DNA from: Roseiarcus sp963748545
GTDB lineage: Bacteria > Pseudomonadota > Alphaproteobacteria > Rhizobiales > Beijerinckiaceae
Direction of reading: 5' to 3'
Length of the DNA: 64,000 nt
NCBI GenBank assembly: GCA_963748545.1
Contig: CAVVJO010000016.1
Coordinates: 62,001-126,000, forward strand
Shown: positions 16,470-25,075 of the stretch, in pieces
Position numbering within the stretch: the stretch's first letter is position 1
Layout: the number at the start of each line of letters is the position of its first letter
Translations under genes and position numbers: made by a program
Notes under the pieces: generated by a model
The model's database searches: none
What the model was told of the DNA's origin: nothing
The model's input: only the letters and a program-made list of their open reading frames with translations

Positions 16470-17777
16470 TCAAGCCTTCTCGACGAGTTTCGACTTGTAT
16501 TCGCTGCGCGGCAGGCTGCCGGCCGGAACGATCCCGATCTCGGTCGTCACCACGAGCTTCTCGCGCAGCCGCGCGCGAATGCGCTCGGCAAGGCCCTCGA
16601 CCTCAGCGCCCGGCGACGCTTCCACGGCGACCGGCAGCGGCGGCTCCTGCCGCACGCCCTTCGTCCGCGGGCGGATCAGGATCACGCCGGTCACGGCGGG
16701 CGCGAATTCGTTGACGACCTCGCGCACCGCCGATGGAAACACATTGACGCCGCGCACGATCAGCATGTCGTCTGTCCGACCGATGCAGCGGACCCTGGGG
16801 CTTGTACGCCCGCAAGCGCATCGGCCCGCGCTGACGCGCACATGGTCGCGCGTGCGAAAGCGCAGCAACGGCGCGGCGCGGTTGACCAGATGGGTCAGCA
16901 CGAGTTCGCCCTCGGCGCCGTCCGTGAGCGGTTTCGCTGCGCCCGTCTCGGGATCGATCAGCTCCGCATGCACGAAGCCGCGGCCGGAGAAATGCATGCC
17001 GGCCCTTTCCTCGCACTCGCCCCACAGCGTGATCGAGATGTCGCCGATGCCCATGGCCTCGGTGACCCGCGCGCCCCAGGCCGCCTCCAACTTCGCCCGC
17101 ATGGCCGGCTCGCCGCCTCCGGGCTCGCCAGCGACCAAGATCCGCTTCACGCTCGATTGGGCGAGGTCCCGTCCGCGCTCCCGCGCCCACTCGGCAAGGT
17201 GGAGGGCATAGGAAGGCGTCATCACCGCAGCGGTCGGGTGCAAGAGCTCGATCGCGGCGACTAGACGCTCGGTATTCCCGGTTCCCACGGGGATGTGACA
17301 CAGGCCCAGCCGGTCAAACACCGCGAGCGCGGCGCCCGCGACAAAGGGCCCGGCGTTGTAGGTCGACACGATCCGCTCGCCGCGAACGATGCCGGACGCA
17401 GCGTAGGATCTCGCGGAAGTCCGCACCCACACGTCGATGTCCGAGGCGGTAAGCGGGATGTAGCTCGGCGTGCCCGTGGTGCCGCTGGTCGAATAGATTC
17501 GTGCGATTTCGTCTTCCGTCGCCGCGCGATGGGCTCCGATCGGCTCCTCGGCCGTTCGCGTCGCGCGAAGCTCGTCCTTTTCGGTGAACGGCAGCGCGGC
17601 GATTCCGCCCAGTCCGCCGACGACGGCCGGCGTAGCGAAGCCCGCGCGCCCCAGCTTGTCGCGGTAGAAGCGCGAGCGCTCGAAAAGGTATGCGATCTGG
17701 CGCAGGTAGAGCGGCGCGTCGGCAAGCGCTTGGGCTTCCCAGGGCGCGGCTTCGATGTCGGGCTCGATCATCGGCAT
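16470..17777 (-). CDS. Phenylacetate-CoA ligase family protein (PaaK-like)
   Basis: A protein of 435 residues of the ANL superfamily. The P-loop STSGTTGTP is at about 96-104; GERIVSTYNAGPF, VAGEPGGGEPAMR, EAMGIGDIS and RFRTRDHVRV follow, and the C-terminal hinge region reads GRTDDMLIVRGVNVFPSAV. A CACG cysteine pair precedes it, as in PaaK-type ligases. It adenylates a carboxylic acid and loads it onto CoA. It shares one base with the citryl-CoA-lyase-like stop, so the two are tightly co-expressed. Confidence 0.87.
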   Translation of the reverse strand: MPMIEPDIEAAPWEAQALADAPLYLRQIAYLFERSRFYRDKLGRAGFATPAVVGGLGGIAALPFTEKDELRATRTAEEPIGAHRAATEDEIARIYSTSGTTGTPSYIPLTASDIDVWVRTSARSYAASGIVRGERIVSTYNAGPFVAGAALAVFDRLGLCHIPVGTGNTERLVAAIELLHPTAAVMTPSYALHLAEWARERGRDLAQSSVKRILVAGEPGGGEPAMRAKLEAAWGARVTEAMGIGDISITLWGECEERAGMHFSGRGFVHAELIDPETGAAKPLTDGAEGELVLTHLVNRAAPLLRFRTRDHVRVSAGRCACGRTSPRVRCIGRTDDMLIVRGVNVFPSAVREVVNEFAPAVTGVILIRPRTKGVRQEPPLPVAVEASPGAEVEGLAERIRARLREKLVVTTEIGIVPAGSLPRSEYKSKLVEKA

Positions 17778-18571
17778 CAGGCGCGCGCTCCCTCGGCCCC
17801 GGAATGATCGATCGCCTCCTCGCCCTTGGAAGCAAGATAGAAGCCGATCGGCGCTTCCTGCTCCTCGATGAGATGGGCGATGAGGCCGGCGGTGCGAGCA
17901 AGGATCGGCGCGGCGCGAATCAGCGGAGGCGGAACCTCGACGTCGACGAGGGTCGCTGCGATCGCCATCGAAACATTCATCGGCAGGGTCTTGCCCCAGA
18001 CCTCGGCGACCGCCTGGGTCATCGCCGTCGCGGCGCCGACCGCGCGACCCGCGACGCCGCGCTCGCGAGCCAGTGCGATCATCCGCTCGGCGCGCGGATC
18101 GACCGGCTTGTGCAGCGGATGGCCGTAGCCCGGGATCGATCGGCGCGCTGCGCGATATTCGCGCGCGACCGCGAGCGCCGCTTGCTCGATCGACATCGTA
18201 GCGTCGGCCCGCGTCAGAACGTCGTCAATCAGCGCGCGGCAAAGGTCGGCCGCCCCGAGGATCACCGTGCCGCAGCCCAGCACGCCGGCCGCGACCGCGC
18301 CCTGAAGCGCAGCCGGATCCGCGGCGAGCGTCATCCGTGCGGCCTGAACGGACGGCGTCAGCCCATGTTCGGCGAGGGCGACGAGGCTGAGATCGAGAAA
18401 GAACCGCTGGTCTTCGTTGGGCGCGCGGCCTGTCGCGAGAAGGTAGACATATTCGGTGAAGCTCGTCCTTCCCATCAGGTCGCCGGCCAGGTCCCGCCCG
18501 CGCACCGACACCTTGTCCGGGGACGCGGCGGCGATCGCCGTCCGCGCCGGGCCAGCCTTGCCGATCAGCAT
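17777..18571 (-). CDS. Citrate synthase/citryl-CoA lyase family protein
   Basis: A protein of 264 residues starting MLIGKAGPARTAIAAASPDK, much shorter than citrate synthase (about 430) but the right size for citryl-CoA lyase or citrate-lyase-like enzymes. The family catalytic region IPGYGHPLHKPVDPRAERM and the C-terminal GLIAHLIEEQEAPIGFYLAS are present. It would cleave or form a carbon-carbon bond in a CoA thioester. First gene of the five-gene operon, downstream of the GntR-type operators. Its pairing with a CoA ligase suggests ligase then lyase acting on the same acid. Confidence 0.85.
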   Translation of the reverse strand: MLIGKAGPARTAIAAASPDKVSVRGRDLAGDLMGRTSFTEYVYLLATGRAPNEDQRFFLDLSLVALAEHGLTPSVQAARMTLAADPAALQGAVAAGVLGCGTVILGAADLCRALIDDVLTRADATMSIEQAALAVAREYRAARRSIPGYGHPLHKPVDPRAERMIALARERGVAGRAVGAATAMTQAVAEVWGKTLPMNVSMAIAATLVDVEVPPPLIRAAPILARTAGLIAHLIEEQEAPIGFYLASKGEEAIDHSGAEGARA

Positions 18572-18617
18572 GGGGTCTCCTCTCCGGGTCCCTGTCGCTT
18601 CTCGGCGACGGGAATTT

Positions 18618-18630
18618 ATTGTAGGACAAT
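18618..18630. promoter_or_regulatory. GntR operator, copy 1
   Basis: ATTGTAGGACAAT, a near-perfect 13-bp inverted repeat matching the GntR/FadR consensus TNGTNNNACNA. It is downstream of the predicted start of the lyase operon, so binding would block transcription. Centre-to-centre distance to copy 2 is 19 bp. Confidence 0.8.
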
Positions 18631-18636
18631 GCGACG

Positions 18637-18649
18637 ATTGTCGGACAAT
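18637..18649. promoter_or_regulatory. GntR operator, copy 2
   Basis: ATTGTCGGACAAT, the second copy, one base different in the left arm. It also fits TNGTNNNACNA. It overlaps the -10 element of the lyase operon promoter. Confidence 0.8.
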
Positions 18650-18672
18650 ATCAGAGGGCCGGCCAGTGTCAA
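18645..18672 (-). promoter_or_regulatory. Promoter of the five-gene catabolic operon
   Basis: On the complementary strand TTGACA (18667-18672) and TATTGT (18645-18650) are 16 nt apart, a good sigma-70 promoter. Transcription would start near 18637 and run toward the lyase gene. The -10 box lies inside operator copy 2, which predicts repression by the GntR protein. Confidence 0.7.
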
Positions 18673-18701
18673 ACGGCGTGCGGGCCCGGCGAGGCGAGAG
18701 C

Positions 18702-19415
18702 ATGGACCACGCGAACGACGAACAACTCGCGCCGACTTCCCTTTCCGGTCCGCCGGTACATGGCGCAACCGTCGACTTCATCGTCGGCGGGCTTCGCGAG
18801 GACATCCTCGCGGGACGGCTCGTCCAGGGCGCTCGGCTCACAGAAAGCGATCTCACCGCCCGCTTCGAGGTCAGCCGCGGGTCGGTGCGGGAAGCGTTGC
18901 GCCGTCTGACCGCCGAAGGCCTTGTCGAGCACGTCCCCCATCGCGGCGCGGAGGTGCGACGCCTCTCGGCGCGCGCGGTCGCCGAGGTCTTTCAGATTCG
19001 GGTCGAGATGGAGGCGCTCGCCGCGCGGCTTGCGGCCGAATCCGCCGACGAAGGCGCACGCGCCGTGTTCGAGGCGGCGATTGCTCCGATCTTCGACAAC
19101 CGCGATCGCCGCCGGCCCGAGTATCTCGCCGAGAACGCGGCGTTTCACGACGCGCTGATGGCGCTGGGCGGCAATGCGCAGCTCAGGGAGCTTGCGACGC
19201 GGTTGCGCCTTCCGGTCATCATGGCGCAGGTCGGGGATGTCCTCACGCCGGACGTTCTCAAGGCTTCCGTCCGCGAGCATCGCGCGATTGCGCAGGCCAT
19301 CATCAACCGCGATCCCGAGACCGCCGCGGCGCGCATGCGCGCCCACCTCGAACGCGCCGCGAAGCTCGCGCTGGCTCGGAGGGCGGCCGAGGAAAGCGGC
19401 GCAGCGTCGCGCTAG
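18702..19415 (+). CDS. GntR family regulator, FCD (FadR-like) domain
   Basis: A protein of 237 residues: winged helix at about 25-90 (LTESDLTARFEVSRGSVREALRRLTAEGLVEH, here split: LTESDLTARFEVSRG then SVREALRRLTAEG), followed by a helical FCD ligand domain with HDALMALGGN and EHRAIAQAI carrying likely metal-binding histidines. GAGGCGAGAGC precedes the ATG. Divergent from the lyase operon, it is the probable repressor of that operon, with an organic acid as effector. Confidence 0.88.
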   Translation: MDHANDEQLAPTSLSGPPVHGATVDFIVGGLREDILAGRLVQGARLTESDLTARFEVSRGSVREALRRLTAEGLVEHVPHRGAEVRRLSARAVAEVFQIRVEMEALAARLAAESADEGARAVFEAAIAPIFDNRDRRRPEYLAENAAFHDALMALGGNAQLRELATRLRLPVIMAQVGDVLTPDVLKASVREHRAIAQAIINRDPETAAARMRAHLERAAKLALARRAAEESGAASR

Positions 19416-19786
19416 CCGAGTTCCGGCGGAGGACGGCTACCCCAATCTTCATGCCGGAGCGGCGCGGGGCGATCCCGAGCGGCGCCCGACAAGACCGGCC
19501 GGCGCAAAAATTACAGCGGTCGTAAAAATTCTCCGGGCGCCGGTTGCGGCGGCGTCGCCGCGTGCTAGGCTTGCATGCCCGCGGTCGGAAGAACGCAGCG
19601 AGGCAACCAGGTCGGAAGCGACCCGCAGGGAGGCGGCGACGTGGCGGCAAGGCTCCATGACGCGAGGGCGGACGGCGCAGCGCCGATCGCTTGTTGCGAT
19701 GGGCGGCGCTCCCGACTGAGCGTCCGGATCCCCATCGCGAGCCCAGCCAAAGCGCGCATGCGTAGGCGGCCCGGGTCGGAGCGCCC
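19416..19786. other. Intergenic region upstream of sugar ABC operon
   Basis: No gene is visible in these 371 nt. An A/T-rich element AAAAATTACAGCGGTCGTAAAAATT (direct repeat of AAAAATT) lies at about 19506-19531, flanked by CCGGCGC and GGCGCCGG arms that could form a long hairpin. It is a candidate regulator site for the 19787 operon. I see no clear sigma-70 promoter. Confidence 0.4.
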
Positions 19787-21331
19787 GTGAACGCGGCCGC
19801 CCCTTTCGCCTCTCCACTCCTCACGATGCGCGGCGTCGTCAAGCGCTTTGGCGGGGTGCAGGCCCTGCGCGGCGTCGACTTTGACCTCAACCGCGGCGAA
19901 ATTCATGCGCTCCTTGGCGAAAACGGCGCGGGCAAGTCGACGCTGATGAACGTCCTCTCGGGCGTCATCGAGCCGGACGGCGGCGAGATGCTGATCGAGG
20001 GCGTCGCGACCCGCTTCGCCGATCCGCGCGGCGCGCAGGCCGCCGGCGTCGCGACCATCTTCCAAGAACTGGACCTCGTCCCTGGTCTCGACGTTACGGC
20101 CAATCTCTTCCTCGGCCGTGAGTTGACCCAAGCGAGCGTGCTCGATCGCGGCGCGATGCGGGCGGCGGCGCGGGAGCGCCTCGCCGCGGTCGGAGCGGAC
20201 ATCGACGTCGACCAGTTGGTCGGCGAGCTTTCGGTCGGCCGCCGGCAGATGGTCGCCATCGCCAAGGCGCTCACCTACGCGTCGCGCATCCTGGTGATGG
20301 ACGAGCCGACGGCGGCGCTGACCGCGGCGGAGGTCGAACGGCTCTTCCGCGTCATGCGCGAGATCGCAGCCCGCGGCGTTGGCATCGTCTACATCTCGCA
20401 TCGGCTGGAGGAGGTGCCGCGCGTCGCCGACCGCGTCACCGTTTTGCGCGACGGCCAGGTCGCGGGCGTTGCGCCGGCGAAGGCGCCGCAGTCGGAACTC
20501 GTGCGGATGCTCGTCGGACGGCCGCTCGCCGAGCTTTATCCGAAGCGCGGCGCGAATTTCGGCAAGCCGGTGCTGCGTCTCGACCACGCCAGCTTCGCGC
20601 CCCGGCGCGTTCGCGCCGGCTGGCAGGCGCCGGTGGAGGTGTCGCTCGTCGTTCGGTCGCGGGAGATTGTCGGGCTCGCCGGCATCATGGGCGCGGGCCG
20701 GACCGAGCTTCTGTCGACCCTCTATGGCGACGCAGGGCCGGGACGCTGGTCCGGCGTCGTCGAGATCGACGGACGGCCGTCGCGCCTTTCGTCCATCCGG
20801 GCCTCGCGCGCGGATGGGATTGGGCTCGTCACCGACGACCGGCGCGGCAGCGGGCTCATGCTGCGCGATAGCGTCGGCCGCAACCTGGCGCTGACCGTGC
20901 TGAAGCGGATATCCCCCTTCTTCCTGATGTCGCCGGCTCGCGAGGCTGCGCTGGCGCACGAGGCGATCCAGGCCTTCGACGTGCGCCCGCCGTCGCCCGC
21001 CGTCATCGTCGGCGCGCTCTCGGGCGGCAACCAGCAGAAGGTGGTGCTCGCCAAGGAGGTGCTGGGCGAGCCGCGGCTCTTGTTGCTCGACGAACCGACG
21101 CGCGGCGTCGACGTCGGCGCCAAGGGCGAGATCTACGCTCGGATCCGGGCGCTGGCCGACCGGGGGCTCGGCGTGCTGATCGCGTCGAGCGAAATGCCGG
21201 AACTTCTCGGCCTCTGCGACCGGGTTTTTGTGATGCGCCAGGGACGGACGGTCGCGGAGTTCGAAGGCGGCGCCGACGAGCACGCGGTGCTGGCGGCGGC
21301 CGAGACAAGCGAGGGCCAGGCTGATGAATGA
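19787..21331 (+). CDS. Sugar ABC transporter ATP-binding protein (RbsA-like)
   Basis: A protein of 514 residues with two fused nucleotide-binding domains, as in RbsA/MglA. First domain: Walker A GENGAGKST at 44-52, signature LSVGRRQMV, Walker B ILVMDEPTAALT. Second domain: GIMGAGRTELL in place of Walker A (normal for this family), LSGGNQQKVVLAKE and LLLLDEPTRGVDVG. It starts at GTG 19787 and overlaps the permease start by 8 nt. Powers import of a pentose or hexose. Confidence 0.93.
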   Translation: MNAAAPFASPLLTMRGVVKRFGGVQALRGVDFDLNRGEIHALLGENGAGKSTLMNVLSGVIEPDGGEMLIEGVATRFADPRGAQAAGVATIFQELDLVPGLDVTANLFLGRELTQASVLDRGAMRAAARERLAAVGADIDVDQLVGELSVGRRQMVAIAKALTYASRILVMDEPTAALTAAEVERLFRVMREIAARGVGIVYISHRLEEVPRVADRVTVLRDGQVAGVAPAKAPQSELVRMLVGRPLAELYPKRGANFGKPVLRLDHASFAPRRVRAGWQAPVEVSLVVRSREIVGLAGIMGAGRTELLSTLYGDAGPGRWSGVVEIDGRPSRLSSIRASRADGIGLVTDDRRGSGLMLRDSVGRNLALTVLKRISPFFLMSPAREAALAHEAIQAFDVRPPSPAVIVGALSGGNQQKVVLAKEVLGEPRLLLLDEPTRGVDVGAKGEIYARIRALADRGLGVLIASSEMPELLGLCDRVFVMRQGRTVAEFEGGADEHAVLAAAETSEGQADE

Positions 21332-22373
21332 CGCAGCGCCCGTCCGTTCGGCCTCCGCCGCGCCGCCCGCACGCCGGCGGATCGACCTTTTCGCCGTCGT
21401 GGTGCGGTTTCAGAGCGTCATCGGGCTCGTGCTGGTGGCGATCGGCGGGATCATCTTCTCGCCGCGCCGGCACGGCCACATCCTTTTCCTTGCGCCCGAC
21501 AACATGGCCAACATCGTCCGCGCGGTGTCGGAGACCGGCATCATCGCGGTCGGCATGACCTTCGTCATCATCACGGCCGGGATCGACCTCTCGGTCGGCG
21601 CCCTCCTCAGCCTCTGCAGCGTTCTGACGGCGACCATCATGACGAGCGGCGGCTACGGGCTCATCCCGACAGTCCTGTTCGTAGTGTTATGCGGGTCGGC
21701 CTTCGGCGGCGTCCAGGGACTGATCGCCAACCGGTTCCGGCTTGAGCCGTTCATCATCACGCTGGCCGGCCTCCAGGTCGCCCGCGGGCTTGCGCTGGTG
21801 ATCTCCGGCAACCAATACATCAACATTTCCTACGGCGAGGGCCCCGGCCTCGCTCCCCCGGTGTTCGCGATTCTTGGCGACCGGCTGTTCAACAATGTCG
21901 TGCCCGTCGCGACGCTGGTGTTCGTGGTCGTCGCCGCCATCGCGACCTTCGTGCTGAATTTCACCCGCTTCGGGCGCTACGTGTTCGCAGTCGGCGGCAA
22001 CGAGCGCGCGGCTCGGCTCTCGGGCGTGCCGGTCTCGCTGGTCAAGATCAGCGTCTACGCGATAACCGGATTTGTCTCCGCGATCGCGGGCATTGTCCAC
22101 GCCGGCCAGTTCAACTTCGGCAGCGCCAATGACGGAACGGGCTACGAGCTGACGGCGATCGCCGCGGTCGTGATCGGCGGAACGAGCCTGTTCGGCGGGT
22201 CGGGGTCGATGGTCGGGACCGTGGCCGGCGCGGTGATGCTCGGCGCGCTCGCCAATATCCTTCAGCTCAACAACATCAACGCGGCGCTGCAGCTGCTCGC
22301 CACCGGCGCGATCATCGTGCTCGCCGCAGTTCTCCAATCCCTCGTCCGTCGCCGCGAGGGGGTGGGTCGATAA
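21324..22373 (+). CDS. Sugar ABC transporter permease (RbsC-like)
   Basis: A protein of 349 residues with about eight to nine membrane helices. RbsC motifs are present: FVIITAGIDLSVGALLSLCS near 85-105 and GYELTAIAAVVIGGTSLFGG, GSMVGTVAGA. The RbsC homodimer forms the channel energised by the RbsA-like protein. The first 30 residues are Pro/Ala-rich and may be a non-conserved extension. Confidence 0.92.
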   Translation: MNDAAPVRSASAAPPARRRIDLFAVVVRFQSVIGLVLVAIGGIIFSPRRHGHILFLAPDNMANIVRAVSETGIIAVGMTFVIITAGIDLSVGALLSLCSVLTATIMTSGGYGLIPTVLFVVLCGSAFGGVQGLIANRFRLEPFIITLAGLQVARGLALVISGNQYINISYGEGPGLAPPVFAILGDRLFNNVVPVATLVFVVVAAIATFVLNFTRFGRYVFAVGGNERAARLSGVPVSLVKISVYAITGFVSAIAGIVHAGQFNFGSANDGTGYELTAIAAVVIGGTSLFGGSGSMVGTVAGAVMLGALANILQLNNINAALQLLATGAIIVLAAVLQSLVRRREGVGR

Positions 22374-22439
22374 CACCGGCGACAGAACCGCGCGTACAGG
22401 TGGAGCGGCTTAACGACAATCACCTGAGGGAGATGGACT

Positions 22440-23423
22440 ATGAATTGGATTGGAAGAAGCGCGGGGCTCCTCGTGGGCGCAAGCGCGTTAGCGCTGGTCG
22501 CCGGCGGGGCATCCGCCGCCTCGCTCGTCAAGGACTGCGGTAAGGACGGCAAATACGTGATCGGCTTCTCGCAGGCCAACAACGCCGAGCCTTATCGCCA
22601 GCACGTCAACGACGAATTGACCGCGGCGGCGGCGAAAGTGCCGCAGTTCACGCTTCAGATCGCCGACGGCGCCGGCAACGTGAACACCCAGACCTCTCAG
22701 ATGGACAATTTCATCACCCAGAAGGTCGATCTCATCCTGATCTCGCCCTTTGAGGCCGCGCCCCTGACGCCGGTCGTCGCCCGCGCCATGAAAGCGGGCA
22801 TCCCGGTCATCGAGCTCGACCGCAAGACGCTCGGCGACCCCGGCAAGGACTACACCGCCTTCATCGGCGGCGACAATTTCAAGATCGCCGAGGAGGCGGG
22901 CAAGTATGTCGCCGACAAGCTCCTGCCCGAGGGCGGCGAGGTCGCGGTGCTCGAGGGCCTGCCGAGCTCCACCCCGGCGGTCGAGCGCCTCAACGGCTTC
23001 AAGGACGGCGTGAAGGCGAACGCGAAGATCCAGGTCGTCGCCGAGCAGGCGGCCGACTGGCTGCCGGACAAGGCGCAGACCGCCTTCGCCGCGATGCTGC
23101 AGGCCCACCCGAACATCAAGGCCGTCTACGCCAGCAATGACATGATGGCGGCCGGCGCGCGGCTCGCCGCCAAGGGCGCAGGCAAGAAGGACGGCGACAT
23201 CAAGATCCTCGGCACCGACGGATTGCCCGGCCCGTCGGGCGGCATCCGCGCGGTCGCAGAGGGCGAGTGGTCCGCGACCTTCACCTACCCGACCGGCGGC
23301 CCCGAGGCGATCGACATGGCGAAGTCCATTTTGCTCGACTGCGCCGACAAGGTCCCGACCGTCGTGACGGTCGCTACGACCGCGATCACGCCGGACAACG
23401 CCAAGGCGATGATGGGCAAGTAG
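22440..23423 (+). CDS. Sugar ABC transporter substrate-binding protein
   Basis: A protein of 327 residues with a signal peptide of about 26 residues (GLLVGASALALVAGGASAAS) and a type I periplasmic binding fold: YVIGFSQANNAEPYRQHVN, VDLILISPFEAAPLTPVV, GIPVIELDR, VYASNDMMAAGARLAA, ILGTDG. The GFSQ start and ligand-loop pattern are closest to galactofuranose/ribose-type binders. The TATGAATTGG start is preceded by GAGGGAGATGG. Third gene of the operon, 66 nt after the permease, with a terminator behind it. Confidence 0.92.
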   Translation: MNWIGRSAGLLVGASALALVAGGASAASLVKDCGKDGKYVIGFSQANNAEPYRQHVNDELTAAAAKVPQFTLQIADGAGNVNTQTSQMDNFITQKVDLILISPFEAAPLTPVVARAMKAGIPVIELDRKTLGDPGKDYTAFIGGDNFKIAEEAGKYVADKLLPEGGEVAVLEGLPSSTPAVERLNGFKDGVKANAKIQVVAEQAADWLPDKAQTAFAAMLQAHPNIKAVYASNDMMAAGARLAAKGAGKKDGDIKILGTDGLPGPSGGIRAVAEGEWSATFTYPTGGPEAIDMAKSILLDCADKVPTVVTVATTAITPDNAKAMMGK

Positions 23424-23432
23424 GCGACTGTA

Positions 23433-23456
23433 GAGGCCGGGGCCCGCCCCGGCCTC
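23433..23456 (+). terminator. Hairpin terminator of sugar ABC operon
   Basis: GAGGCCGGGG-CCCG-CCCCGGCCTC is a perfect 10-bp stem and 4-nt loop, 9 nt after the binding-protein stop, followed by TTG but no long T-run. It separates the operon from the convergent DUF2934 gene. Confidence 0.75.
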
Positions 23457-23484
23457 TTGAACAGGACTGATCCTCCTGCGCCGC

Positions 23485-23790
23485 TCAGTCGTCGAGACGC
23501 GGGCTGGATCTCAGAACCGGCAGCAGATCCGCCAGCCGATCGTCCTCCACGCCCTGCTCGGCGATCCGCTCGCCGGGCAGGCCGACCGGAACCCCATGCT
23601 GGAACGCGACCCCCGGCGGCTCGTCGATCGGCGGCTCAAAGGGATCGACGGGCATGACGTCGATTGCGCCGTCGCCCTCGATCTCCCGCATCGCCGCATA
23701 CCAAAACTCGTCGCTGCGCGAGTCCGGACAGCCAGCGCGCTCCCAAAGCGCATAGGCGCGCCTGCGGATCGCCTCGTGCTTTTCGCTCAT
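23485..23790 (-). CDS. DUF2934 domain protein
   Basis: A protein of 101 residues whose first 40 residues contain the DUF2934 pattern HEAIRRRAYALWERAGCPD and SDEFWYAAMREIE. The remainder is acidic and Pro-rich with no domain. GAGGAGGGCAA before the ATG is a strong ribosome binding site. It begins 9 nt after the radical SAM gene stop, so it is co-transcribed with it. Function unknown; often found in stress-related operons of Hyphomicrobiales. Confidence 0.78.
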   Translation of the reverse strand: MSEKHEAIRRRAYALWERAGCPDSRSDEFWYAAMREIEGDGAIDVMPVDPFEPPIDEPPGVAFQHGVPVGLPGERIAEQGVEDDRLADLLPVLRSSPRLDD

Positions 23791-23799
23791 TTGCCCTCC

Positions 23800-24912
23800 T
23801 CAGCCGTCGCGAGCCATCGGCGCGGCGTAACGCTCGATCTCCACCGGCAGGCGTCGTGAGCCCCACCGGCCAGGCTCGGCCGCGAACAGGCCGGCCATTT
23901 TGGTCCCGCAGCCGGGGCAGCGGCCTTCGGCGTCGAGCCGATATTCGGTGATCACGTAGCGGTCGCGCCCGATGCAGCGCGCTCCGCAGGTCGGACAGAC
24001 GGTTGCTTCGCGGGCCGGGTCGCGCACGTTGCCGACGTAGACGTGGTGGAGACCGTTCCCGAGCCCGATCGTCCGCGCCCGCTGCAAGGTCGCAATCGGC
24101 GTCGGCGCGGCGTCGAGCATGTGGTAGTCGGGATGAAAGGCGGTGAAGTGCAGCGGCACGTCCGGGCCCAGTTCTTTCGCCACCCATTTCGTCAGCGCGT
24201 CGAGCTCATCGTCGCCGTCGTTCTCCCCGGGAATGAGAAGCGTCGTGATCTCGGTCCAGACGCTCGTCTCGTGGACAAGGTATTTCAGCGTCTCCAGAAC
24301 CGGTTCGAGCTTGCCTGCGCAGCGCTTCTCGTAGAAGCGCTCGGTGAAAGCCTTGAGGTCGACGTTGGCCGCGTCCATCGCGGCGAACAGACGCTTGCGC
24401 GGTTCGGCGCAGATGAAGCCCGCGGTGACGGCGACATTTTTGACGCCTCGGGCCCGGCAGGCTTCCGCCGTGTCGACCGCATATTCCAGGAAGATGGTCG
24501 GATCGTTGTAGGTGTAGGCGACGCTGGCGCAGCCCAGGCCCTCGGCGGCGCGCGCGATAGCGTCGGGCAGGGCGACGGCGCTCTGCCGCGCCGTCTCGCG
24601 GCTCTTGGAGATGTCCCAGTTCTGGCAGAACGCGCAGGCGAGATTGCAGCCGGCGGTCCCGAACGACAGCACCGCGGAGCCGGGCAGGAAGTGGTTCAGC
24701 GGCTTCTTTTCGATCGGGTCGACGCAGAAGCCGGTCGAACGGCCGTAGCCGGTCAGCTCCATGCCCTCGCCGTCCTCGCGGGCCCGCCGCACAAAGCAGA
24801 GCCCGCGCTGGCCGGCGCGCATCCGGCAGAATCGCGGGCAGACCCGACACTCGATCCGGCCGTCCTCGACCCGGGTCCAGTAATTGACCTTCACGCAATC
24901 GTCGGAATCCAT
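23800..24912 (-). CDS. amrS: AmmeMemoRadiSam system radical SAM enzyme (AmrS)
   Basis: A protein of 370 residues. The radical SAM cluster motif is C89-x3-C93-x2-C96 (GCNLACAFCQNW). An N-terminal cysteine group (C22, C25, C29, C39) and a C-terminal pair CPTCGARC..CPGCGTK suggest extra metal or Fe-S sites. The start at 24912 is preceded by GGAACGGG, and the frame is extended only by non-homologous residues beyond it. The enzyme belongs to the conserved but chemically undefined triad with Memo (AmrB) and AMMECR1 (AmrA). It is divergent from the fused AmrB-AmrA gene, 163 nt apart. Confidence 0.9.
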   Translation of the reverse strand: MDSDDCVKVNYWTRVEDGRIECRVCPRFCRMRAGQRGLCFVRRAREDGEGMELTGYGRSTGFCVDPIEKKPLNHFLPGSAVLSFGTAGCNLACAFCQNWDISKSRETARQSAVALPDAIARAAEGLGCASVAYTYNDPTIFLEYAVDTAEACRARGVKNVAVTAGFICAEPRKRLFAAMDAANVDLKAFTERFYEKRCAGKLEPVLETLKYLVHETSVWTEITTLLIPGENDGDDELDALTKWVAKELGPDVPLHFTAFHPDYHMLDAAPTPIATLQRARTIGLGNGLHHVYVGNVRDPAREATVCPTCGARCIGRDRYVITEYRLDAEGRCPGCGTKMAGLFAAEPGRWGSRRLPVEIERYAAPMARDG

Positions 24913-25075
24913 CCCGTTCCAGCCGCCCTCGCGCAGCCGCTCCCAGATGCTGGGTTTTATGTCGGAAGCACAGCCGTGAATTGCAATGCGGCGGACTGGC
25001 GCGCCGCGGCGGGAGCGCCTACATCTCAAGCCTGGGGCGCCGCGGTCGAGACGGCGCCCGGAGGGGGGTGTCGGT

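Noticed and set aside
17690..19525. Long + strand frame of about 600 codons
   Set aside because: Antisense to the lyase operon and out of frame with the GntR regulator.
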